A DNA stretch of 64,000 bases, taken from NCBI RefSeq assembly GCF_000003815.2, contig NC_049992.1, forward strand, positions 2,205,789 through 2,269,788. The letters are read 5' to 3'. Below the pieces are notes generated by a model. That model was given only the letters and a program-made list of their open reading frames with translations, made no database searches and was not told the origin of the DNA. Positions 48,401 through 58,058 of the stretch are shown here, piece by piece. This DNA is from Branchiostoma floridae. Lineage: Eukaryota > Chordata > Leptocardii > Amphioxiformes > Branchiostomatidae. The position numbers were made by a program, and so were the translations under genes. Numbering within the stretch: the first letter of the stretch is position 1; each line of letters opens with the position of its first letter.

Positions 48401-51400
48401 GAACACTAATGAATTAACAAAGCTGTGAGATTCAGCCTCTAGGCTTCAAACATATTTTTATTCCATATTTTTAAGTTGTGCATATGATAAACCAGTCTAC
48501 TACTAAACATGATGACGGATTAACGTTCAGAGTACCAGCAATGTTAGAATCTATATCACTATCAGCAGTAATAACAGTGACGTAATCTCTTTGCTAACAT
48601 TTAAGTCGAAGTGTTTTAGCACATTTAGATCGTATCACTTTACTTTCAGCCTGAAGGTGCTGTAGTGGTTAAAAAGGGAAAATCTCCCAGAACCGCAGCA
48701 CTCACTCCTCGAGTTGAGCCGATGGTCCGTTCCGACGAGACAAGCGCCAAAGTAAGTATCAGATAGTATCCAAGAATATCTTCATGCAGATCTGCTTGCA
48801 TTGAACTATATCCAGCACAAAAATATCCAACCAAATTTTCGACTGAACAGCACCAGTCTTTGTCAAGGAATGAACAATAAACAATAAACAATAATAAACA
48901 ATCCACTGCTGTCGTACTTCACGTTATCCAGATAGAACACGTGACTCAGTAAGCAGTGGGTCATAGGTTGCAGGAAGTCTATGGCGCAAGCGTCTCTGTT
49001 CAGGGATGGTTGTAAAGTGCCATAGACTTCCTGCAACCTATGATCCACTGCTTACTGAGTCACGTGTTCTATCTGCATAACGTGGCGTCACGACATCAGT
49101 GGATTGTTCATTCCTTGACAAAGACTGGTGCTGTTCAATCGAAAGATATTACAGTCAAACTAGTTCAATAATGACTTGTACCAACACAGATGAACTTTTA
49201 AGTTAAGGTCTGCTTGCAGTTAAACTATTACGGTATTGTACGAATTCTTTACAGGGACATTTGGAGTTTTAGGCCCAAATATTTTCACCACACTCTCTCA
49301 CTCTCACTCATCCTCGCCGCATATCAGACTTCGCTGAGTTCGTTTTCACCACAGAACCGTCGTATATTCTTAAACTGAAACTTAAGCTTTCACTATAAAA
49401 GCACCCAATAAATTCGGTGTAAACTATATGGCTTCAGTCTGTAACTGACTGCCATACCGTTAACATGGGTGCAGGGCAGGACTAAGACACTGTAGAATAG
49501 AGTATCAAATAGTCTCTTCGACACACTTATAAAATCTAGAAACAATTGATAAAGACTTTTAATTAGTTTGGTGGCACATAAAGATACTCCTGCTTCCCCT
49601 AAACAGGAAGAATAGAAAGTAAAGTGTCTGGTGGGGAAACATTGGCTGGTAGTCAGACTGTATCAGTAAGTATGGTCTAGCTTCTAGTTTGCAAAGAAGG
49701 CACCATGATTACAAGTTCTCCATATTTCTAGGAACACAACTGTGAGTGAAAAGCTATGTAAGTCATGAGCCATGAGTGCCCCTTGCAACTAGGGCTTTTT
49801 GTATGATATATTAGCTGTGAGTTCAAATTTTAAACTGAAATCCCTTATTTACGATACTAAATGTAGTATGAAGATGATAACAGTTGGTAGCAGCAGCTCT
49901 TATCTGCATGGGAACAGATAGCTTTTACAGGGGGCCGCGTAGCACAGTGGTAGTGTATTCGGCCCGTGACCGAGAGGTCGCCGGTTCGAATCCGCCTGCC
50001 GTGTTGCCGGTCTTGTGCCCTTGGGAAAGGCACTTTACACGACTTTCCTCACTTTACTCAAGTGAAAAATGAGTCGTCCCTCGGATAGGACGTTAAATGG
50101 AGGTCCCGTGTATGGGGAGAGCCATACCCCATGCACGTTAAAGAACCCCCACACGTGCGATGGTGCGGTGTGCGTTGGTGCAAATCCTTCTGTCGGGAGT
50201 TGGTGATTCACTTCAAATCACCCGGATAGAGGCCTGGCGAACCTCTGTCTCGTATCAGCCACATGGTGAATTACATCATTCACCCGGACGGGAGACCTGG
50301 CGCATCCCCGTCTTGTAATTAGCCATACGAAAGGGTATGTCACCCCGTAAGGGGCGGTATAACCCCGTCGTGTGTAAACATGTGCGAACATGTTTGATCA
50401 CGTCGACCGATGATGATGATGATGAGCTTTTACAAATGATATTGGTATTTTTGAAATTCAGCCCTTGCTTTGACAATGATAAAGAACAACATAACACTGA
50501 ATTCAAAACTAGAAAGGCCGACATTTGCTTGAGAGCCCATTTGAAAAATCGCTTATACTAATGACGGTTCAACCCAAAAATGTATCTTACAAACCCCCCC
50601 TGTGCAAGAATGGACTCCAGTACACCCCATGTGAATTTGCACAATAGACCAGTCCAGAAATACTCCCACTGAAAACATGGCCTTTTGAATAAGGAACCGA
50701 ATCCAAAATTGAAGTTAGCAAAAAAGGTCCCACGTGCATGAAAAGGTATTATAGACCAGTCTAAAACACTTTGACATAATCACAAAAGTTCAAAAATGGA
50801 TTTTACAAAATGCCCCCATCCGTGCAAGAATGGACTCTTCCAGCACACCCCATGTAAAATTGCAAATTAGACCAGTCCAAAAATAACCCCACTGAAAGAC
50901 TTTGAAATGGTCACTAAAGTCCAAAAATGGATGTTTAAAGAATGTCCCCTCCATGCAAGAATAGACACTTCCAGTACACCCCATGTAGAATTGCAAAGAC
51001 CAGTCCAAAAATAACCCCACTGAGAGACTTTGACATACTAGTAGTCACCAAAGTCCAAAATATATATTTTTAAAAATCCCCCTCCGTACAAGAATGGACT
51101 CTGAATGTATATCTAGTGCACCCCTGTACCAAAATTTAGGTCATTTCGTTCCAAAACCAGTATACAGGAGCCAAAAGTGTCCTTTTTTGTAAAAAAAAAA
51201 TGGCCAAAAAATCGCAAAATTACGCATTTTGTTGTACTGTATGCCAAAACTGTTATTGACTCCATGTGGGCATATGATCAAGGCACCTCTGTACCAAATT
51301 TCAGGTCATTCTGTAATACCAGGATCTAAAAATTGCCAAAAAACCTCAATTAAATCATTTTAGGGGCAGATTGAAAAAAAATGAAAAATCATCTGGGTGT

Positions 51401-52583
51401 ATTGGCCCACTCTACCCTTGTGCCAAATTTCAAGTCATTCGGTCCAGGAACGACGGAGATGCCGTGTTTTGAAAATTTGACAGGAGAAAGAAAGAAAGAA
51501 GAAGAAAGACGAAACATTACGAATACAATATATTTCACCATACCTATCGTATGGCTGAAATATAATAACGGAAAATCTGGTCAATGCTCTGTGTGTTCTA
51601 CCATCAAAACTGAAGTTGTGGATATTGTTGTATACAATGTTCAGCCTTGTTGGAACTTACTGGGCCATCTTGCTTAGTTTGACAACGTTTATTGAAAACT
51701 AGTGAAAGATAACTCCAAATATTTTTTTTAACAGACCTGACACTGACAGTTAATATGCAAATAACTTTCTATTTTGTGTGGCCATTGTTTCGGGCTGCAG
51801 CCATGGCTTGACTCCCCATGGTTTTTAAGTAGTTTATGTGGTCTGGAGGGTCAATTAACGTGTCAAAGTCCTGGCAGGGGACAGCAGGGAGCAACGTCAC
51901 TGGTTTATGATTATGGTTGTTCCCCGGGCAAAAAAATCCTCCAGTTTAAATGATACAATACTCTCTATATCATACAAGTCTGTACCAGACTATTTTGCTT
52001 AGTATAAAAACAATGGGAAAACAGGATGAGCAGTTTTCCAGAAAATTGGCCACCCAATAGCCAAAGGAGATAATCCCTGGCGATTCACTGAGCTGAATTG
52101 CAGTGCACTCTTCAACATGCGAAGGAGGTAATAGAGACTATGGAAATGCCCTGCCTGGCACAATGATAATTGCTCCTACCGTTGAGAGCTTCCGTGCCAG
52201 GCAGGAGGCCTGCCCGCCCTAACCCGGTACCTCCCCCCCTACGTTGCCCCCTGTGGGGTTATTTTGGGGGTAACTTCAATATAAATCTAGATATATAGAT
52301 AGAAATGAATACCGTGCCGCAAGACATTGAATCTACAGAAACCTTGTCCAGTCTTAACATGTGTTGCTTTTTCTTTCAACAAAAGGCCGTTTTCCTGTCG
52401 TACCAGTGGGACCACCAGGAGAAAGTGCTGCTGCTGCACGAGCGCCTGCAGGAGCGAGGTTACAGCTGCTGGATAGACATCAATGAGATGGGGGGAGGGG
52501 ACAAACTGTACAAGATGATGGACAAGGGCATCAGGGGGGCCAAGGTACGAATACGTGCTTGCTTTAATGCAGAAAAGATAATG

Positions 52584-52634
<51 letters not shown>

Positions 52635-53131
52635 GTTGGTTGATTGATTGAGATTAAGACCAGATAACATTTTTGCGCAAAAGGATCCTTACTCGGTTAT
52701 CTATGAAAACTTACGACGAGTCAATTACTTAGACTATTTTACTATTTTACAATTTGAGGTTAATCTATTTGGGAATACAATTTAAATATCATCATCATAT
52801 ATGCATTTGATACTGCCGTGCCCGCAACTTGGACCTGATGTATTGTGTATTTGACGTCAAGGTCGTTGTCAGCTGCGTGACGCCCCCATACACCACATCC
52901 CAGAACTGCCAGGACGAAGTTGCGCTTGCGCACACCTTGAACACTCCCATCATCCCCGTGATGCTGGAGAAGACAACATGGCCGCCGCCCGGTCCCATGT
53001 CCATCCCATTCGTACAGCTCATCTACATCAACATGACTAAAAGTCAGGATGACGACCCGTGGAAGGGCGCGCTGTTTGAGCAGTTGGTGAAAATGGTACA
53101 TACCTTTGTGAAAAGGTCGAATGCTAGATAA
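38765..53131 (+). CDS. Gene A: ARM-TIR-TIR protein, 711 residues, 11 exons
   Basis: Exons: 38765-39235, 44486-44660, 44961-45133, 45722-45974, 46238-46347, 46604-46763, 47286-47453, 47708-47802, 48650-48751, 52386-52544, 52862-53131. All borders are GT/AG and all phases agree, giving 2136 coding bases. Residues 1-357 are helical repeats of armadillo type (LGTLYNMSRYSSIRPLF, DNNKLTLVAEGLLPPLIKLM, GDEEEQLHAIRAISQLAF). Residues about 379-503 form a TIR_2-like domain (HVMLSYQWDNQ, KVWMDIDQMGGSTLEAM, VLICMSRKYKESANC, DIIPLKM). After a linker, residues 570-711 form a second, different TIR (AVFLSYQWDHQ, CWIDINEMGGG, YTTSQNC, PIIPVML). ARM-TIR proteins such as SARM1 cleave NAD in cell-death and immune signalling; that role is inferred here. 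The join of exon 9 to the TIR2 exons across 3.6 kb is the least certain step. Confidence 0.88.
39556..41480 (-). repeat. Foldback-like tandem array, minus orientation
   Basis: Starts with nested hairpins (atatttcagccataccatag; cagtatggatttgcaat) and carries units with ttggctcctatgcccttgta and acctgaaatttgg. It is the inverted counterpart of 37240-38160: the terminal motif reads gcaaatgtcggcctttctag at about 40779-40798. It lies in intron 1 of gene A. Confidence 0.8.
41905..43410. repeat. Cluster of R1 repeats
   Basis: One inverted copy (about 41905-42440) and two direct pieces (42540-42930 and 42940-43410), recognised by gccgctagggggc / gccccctagcg, cttccggttttgctatctcg and catttcatggaggtatgagg. 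It sits in intron 1 of gene A. Confidence 0.85.
42410..42437. repeat. (AC)n microsatellite
   Basis: About 13 AC units at the junction of the inverted R1 copy. Confidence 0.95.
43730..44275 (-). repeat. Foldback-like array of 130-bp type units, minus orientation
   Basis: Units carrying ggaagagtc(c/t)attcttgcac, gactggtctattttac-like words and ending with gcaaatgtcggcctttctag at 44256-44275, immediately upstream of exon 2 of gene A. The inverted counterpart is at 50509-51566. Confidence 0.8.
45405..45647. mobile_element. MITE with perfect 40-bp inverted ends in gene A intron 3
   Basis: Element 45457-45634 has perfect 40-base inverted ends (atattgaagtttttcaactg left, cagttgaaaaacttcaatat right). 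The 13-mer gagcccttgtcta occurs on both sides, at 45405-45417 and 45635-45647. Gene B lacks the insertion in the matching intron. Confidence 0.9.
48837..49145. mobile_element. Foldback MITE in gene A, between exons 9 and 10
   Basis: Arms of about 125 bases pair: tttcgactgaacagcaccag against ctggtgctgttcaatcgaaa at the ends, and cataggttgcaggaagtcta against tagacttcctgcaacctatg at the centre. The left arm has expanded by an (AATAAAC)n run near 48870-48898. Confidence 0.93.
49920..50434 (+). repeat. Full-length tRNA-derived SINE with 10-bp target duplication
   Basis: Element 49930-50424 begins ggggccgcgtagcacagtgg (box A region), has box B GGTTCGAATCC, a body with cggataggacgttaaatgga and cacgttaaagaaccc, and ends in a (GAT)n tail. 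It is flanked by identical agcttttaca at 49920-49929 and 50425-50434. A perfect duplication implies recent insertion by LINE machinery. Confidence 0.93.
50509..51566 (+). repeat. Foldback-like tandem array, plus orientation
   Basis: Starts with ctagaaaggccgacatttgc, then units with caagaatggactcttccagc at 50604, 50824, 50956 and 51089 (spacing about 132), then 163-type units, then gaaacattacgaata and a terminal hairpin (atttcaccatacctatcgta). This gives one element with both ends visible, about 1.06 kb. Confidence 0.8.
52583..52650. repeat. (ATTG)n microsatellite
   Basis: About 15 tetranucleotide units, a few changed to gttg, in the last intron of gene A. Confidence 0.95.
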
Positions 53132-55008
53132 ACGATTCAAGCAACGTAGGTATCGTCAACATCACCTTGTCCTATTTCCTCGAAGTATAACTATCGGTGG
53201 TATAATCACATTGTTTAATCTAAGGGACAGGTGAGGTTTGGTGAATCTAAAATGCACAAAAGATATAGATTGTTTTTGAAAGCTGCTACATATCGATCTA
53301 TAAACAATTCACTATTTCCACCGTGTCAGTAGCAATGCTATATTTACTATCAGCGTTTAAGAAAGTATCATCATGATTGGTATGATCCTAGGGTGTTAAA
53401 AATACTTAACGGTTTGCACTTGAATTGTGTTTGTAAAATACATACATAATTAGAAAGGCCGACATTTGCTCGTAGTCAAAAATGGCCAAATGGATCATTT
53501 TTGAAGTGATCTATGAAAGAAGTGTTGATGGTGACTAATATGATTCAAAGAAATATCAAATATCATTCATAGAATTGGGATTTGCCTGCACTGTAGAATA
53601 AGGATACGATCACATCATCAATAACACACTTACTTTGATGACTAGAATATACCATATATTGCTCGCCTTATTACATATGGCCCAAGAGGTGTGGTTGTTG
53701 GTCAAATGGTCAGAAAGTTTGTAGTCATCTGTACCGATCATCATACAGGTCATAGATAGGCTCATGATACAGTTTGTATTAAGTAACAAAGTTACAAGAC
53801 TTTGGAAATATTAAACACAACTTGAGTTATATATGATAATCAATTATACCTTAATCAATCTATTAAGTACCTGTATGCCTCTGTTAAGTATTCTTTTGTT
53901 TCTGTGCTAAAAGCTTGAATATTTGCACAATGATTCACGCTAGTCTGAATACACACAGTATGAAAAGAGCCACTACAAATAAATGTTGAGAATGAGTAGT
54001 GTATACAGCTTATATTTCTACAATAGAAATACTCTGGTATATTTCTGTATGAAAGTTTATTTTCGTTCATACGTATGGTGTAAAACGTACATTGAAACAT
54101 GTTTAAGATAGATTCCTGCGATCTAATTAACTAGTGAGCGAATCTACGTAATGATTCTCTACATGAAGAAATGAATGTAAACTCTTCTTTTATAGTTGGG
54201 CTAAGGTTTTGTTCACAATAAAATGCAGTGTTCAGCTTTGAAATGTGTGGACAGTTGTGTACTGAATATGTTCAAAAAGTCATGATCACTTCTATTTTAC
54301 ACGCATAGATTATCATGGGCAAAAATTGATTTTGTACCATACTGTATTGCTCTTCCCATACAAAATCTACGGCCTCCCCTCCCTGGATACGGAACCAGGC
54401 TACTTTGTGAGAGGAGTGAAGGATGGCACATTTCATAACCTGGGCGGGGACAGTACCGACTTCCGACGAACTTTGAACCAGACTGAGTGCTGAAGTCACT
54501 CGTGTGGAAAAATCGTGTGTCTACAAAAATCGGTTAAGACAGCTGACAGCTGAGATATTAGATCGAACATTCCCTAGAGTAAAATTTCTTGTTCTTTTTC
54601 TCATTACATTAAAGTATTTATCAAATATACGCATGTGACTACATGCAGGTTCTGACAATGTTTGAGTTTTTGCCCTCATGATACACGCCGTCCAATTGTG
54701 TCCATTGGTAGGGACTGGTGACAAATTTTTCAAGTCTAGTGTCTCAACATATAGGCTTGACCGGCTGGCTTAGAATTGTCACCAACGAGTAGGATATGTA
54801 GTTGTGGCGATTGGTATTGTTAAATTGCAGGAAAGACACAAATCATATATTTTTTTCATTGGGGTGCCGACTACTGTCTCTTCGCAGCCAGCTGCAGAGA
54901 CTGAATCGCAAGGAGCTTATGTACAATGGGGGCTAAAACGCAATGGTTTGGAGCGCCTTCTACTCTCCAAGCAGAGGATAGGCTCCGGCTATTTCTTGAC
55001 GTTTTTTT
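53132..55008. other. 3' flank of gene A; no further gene seen
   Basis: Another copy of the agaaaggccgacatttgctc end motif is at 53451. AATAAA-type signals occur at about 53980 and 54217. The stretch around 54198-54235 (aaggttttgttcacaataaa) matches the flank downstream of gene B at about 63911-63933, marking the edge of the segmental duplication. Confidence 0.5.
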
Positions 55009-55104
55009 AGTCGTTATCATCGGGCTTTCTATTTTGTACTTGTAGATTTTGGGCCACGAGACATCAAGAAAGAGTACAAAATCGAAAGCCCGATAAAAAC
55101 GACT
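55009..55104. mobile_element. Small foldback
   Basis: Arms agtcgttatcatcgggcttt (55009 on) and aaagcccgataaaaacgact (ending 55104) pair with few mismatches, around an interior of about 35 bases. Confidence 0.8.
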
Positions 55105-55144
55105 AAAAAGTTTTAAAACTTTTCTATGTAGGTGTGGTGCTTGA

Positions 55145-55360
55145 GGGTGTGACTCTCCTCACACAAGGGACCTCGATTTAACGTCCTATCCGAGGGATGG
55201 CCCAAGCCGAAGCTAGGTACTCATTTCCACCTGAGTGAAGCGAGTAAATTCGTGTTAAGTACCTTTCCCAAAATCGGTGACATGCTAACGGTATCAAAGC
55301 CAGGAACTTCGGGTTGTGGGCCAAGCATCCAGCCCAGCACGAACCTCACCGTTACATACT
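55145..55360 (-). repeat. tRNA-derived SINE, minus-strand partial copy
   Basis: In reverse it shares cggataggacgttaaatcga, actcgcttcactcaggtgg and gaaaggtactt-type words with the SINE at 49930-50424. Confidence 0.7.
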
Positions 55361-55464
55361 ACATGTACAGGATAAAGTCGTAGTTAGATGGGCGTGAGAC
55401 AGGTTGTCGAGCACACATGGCAGACAAAATGGAAGACACTTCCGAAGTATATGTGACAACACAC

Positions 55465-56240
55465 CGCCAATCACACACACAGTCCCACGGGTTCTGCATC
55501 ACATCAATGCCTCCAAAAGTCGGCGCGACTTCCGCGACAATAATTTTGTGCGTTATGACCTCCATGGGGGTACAATACAATCCATTGTGATGCCACACCC
55601 ACCTGTAGCATGGCAATAATGATTTGATTTCAAATTGGCCGCCATTTTGTCCTTCTACTGATCTCTACTTGGCGGTGTAAGTTAAGTGGCTTGTGATGTC
55701 GTCCACAACGACTCTACAGTCTTACTGTCGTGTTTGATGGAATTAACTTGTATTCCAGATCATGTCTAGGCCTGGTTCGTCTTTAGGCAAGATATTTGTT
55801 AGCGTCCCGCCCTCTAACTACATGCATAGCTGGCAGGCTGTGATGTTATGTTTATATTCATGTTTTTTTCCAAGGTTACAATTTGCAGTATAGTGGTGCA
55901 TCTTTCTAGCATGTCACAACATACATGTCACAAAGGTTACTCTATTACAGGTAAATAACTATTGTATGCGCCGGGCAAAACAAAACTGTATCTAATTTAT
56001 GGTATTACAATAAGAAAATAGCAGGTCTTGAGCGACTGGCTTAAAATGTTCACTGTGCTAGGAGTCTTTGTAATAGTGGCGGATGGTGTTGTTCAAATGT
56101 AGTTATGACTTATGATACTCCTGTATCGATACGTTTAACGCCTAGCGATCAATAAGAATGTAGTGTACTACAGACACAAGACGAACAATAAACTTCATTT
56201 AAGTCCATAGACGCTTTCCGGATCCATGGATATTATGTGA

Positions 56241-56314
<74 letters not shown>

Positions 56315-56560
56315 ACACACACACACATACACACACAGTCCCACCGGTTTTGCATGACATCAATAAAGTAGCCGAGACTTTTTCGGCCACCATTATGTGC
56401 GTAATGGCCGGGGGTATATTACAATACATTGTGTTGCCCCGCCCATCTGTAGCACTGGAACTTTAGCTTTAAAATTAGTCGCCATTTTGTCCACGACGAT
56501 CTTCTATTTAGTGGTGTATTAAAGTTTGTGTAAAGTGGCTTGTGAAGTCTTCTCCTGATA
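55465..56560. repeat. Direct pair of a repeat with a GCCATTTTGTCC core
   Basis: 55465-55710 and 56330-56560 share cacacagtcccac(g/c)ggtt, gcatgacatcaat-like, tgtgcgt(t/a)atg, cgccattttgtcc and gtggcttgtga in order. A third core (tcgccattttgtccac) is at about 57088. The core resembles a YY1-type site, so repeats may spread such sites; this is not tested. Confidence 0.75.
56242..56336. repeat. (AC)n microsatellite
   Basis: About 46 AC units with two AT interruptions. Confidence 0.97.
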
Positions 56561-57109
56561 ACGTATTTTCAGTAGCCCTCTAACGGTAAGTAGTATTATA
56601 CCTTACCGTTTGTTGGGAAAAAGTTTGCCTCTAGCCGCAATATTCACAAATTCAGATGGGGGTTATGGTGAACTATTAACTTTGAAACATTAATGTACCA
56701 TTCAATTCAAGTGTATATCCACTTCACTCAATTTTAAAGCCATGTTTAAAAAAAAGGATAAAATTATACAAGGTATAAAATTACAAGTGTTCCAGGAACT
56801 CCTGGAAACAGGGCTTTTGTTCTGCACACCTGGCTAAATAAATAAATAATAAAGAAAGGGAGAGACCAACACTTGTTGGTATCCATCCCCTTTTGATCAA
56901 TGTTCAGGACCTACGCCCCAGTTTATGCATGACTGCTTTACTTAGTAACAACAATGAAGAGAAACTAATGGGCCATACACAGAGTGGAAAATTTATGGGC
57001 CATGCATAAGATGTTTGGAGGCCATTTCAGTATACACAAGATGAAGTCACTAGGCATCAACTATTAACATGCAGTAGCAGACGCTTGGTCGCCATTTTGT
57101 CCACAAAGC

Positions 57110-57725
57110 CTGGGCGTTGTAAGCTGTTAAAATGTTGACAGAGAACTACATTTAAACATTCTAAATCTAGAAATTAGTAGAGCCATGTTTAAATTTCGTA
57201 TTAGTGATTACCCATTACATGTAGAATCTGGCAGGCATAGAAGTACCCCTCTACAAGATAGACTATGTAAATTTTGTAATAACAAGCATATTTATGTTAA
57301 CGTGATCATTATTCATTTCACTTATGTCCATTACGTATACACCATGTATGGTCTCTTATGCATTGGTCCCTGTGGAAAGAATATGCAATAAAGATTATTA
57401 TATGGATGACATTCCCTAGGACCCCCAAAACTGATATTTACATAATCGTCATTCCAGAGCGGTGCTGGCAAGTCTTTTGTATGTATGGCATAGAACTTAA
57501 GTGCAGTTTTTACTAGATCTATGTTTATCAGCAAGTAGTCTGACGCAACATTATGGCTTTGTCTAACTGCGTTTTCTTTCAATATTGTATGGCATATAAT
57601 CTACATCTGCTGTTACAGTATTAGATTAGTGTTACAATATAGCTAGTTGTCTTATACAATATACTTCACTGTGCCTTACATTGTACCCGTAGCAATTATT
57701 GTGCAATAAACTTTGACTTGACTAT
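57110..57725 (+). pseudogene. LINE relic
   Basis: MFKFRISDYPLHVESGRHR followed by QDRLCKFC is the motif that follows the reverse-transcriptase domain in many LINEs. About 400 bases downstream, tgtgcaataaactttgactt resembles a LINE 3' end. The region between is decayed. Confidence 0.65.
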
Positions 57726-58058
57726 TTTCAATATTTATATATATAGAATATAGAATCCCCCACTTCAAGCATAATATGGTATTCGAATCGTCGATAGCTC
57801 TTTGCAGTCGACCCCAGAAGTAAAATATTCTGTTATGCCAAAAAGTATATCAGCGTTGGTATGTTAGGCCGCTGTCAGTAGTAGCCCCGATATTGGACAT
57901 GTAACTTATTACAACAAGAAAAGAATCAAATTGAATATAAAAAGCTCCCCTCGTGGCGTCCCAATTAATTTGCCTTTCCTACTCTGTGGTACATTGCAGG
58001 TGGGAATCAGAGTAGTCGTCGCGGACAGAACCGTAAGCGCACCCTTCTCCACCTAATC

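Noticed and set aside
49930-50005. Possible functional tRNA gene
   Set aside because: It is the head of a full-length SINE with tail and target duplication.
52305-52595. Independent TIR gene starting at 52305
   Set aside because: The leader peptide shows no conservation and the TIR2 exon joins exon 9 of gene A in phase; kept as the main alternative, not as the call.
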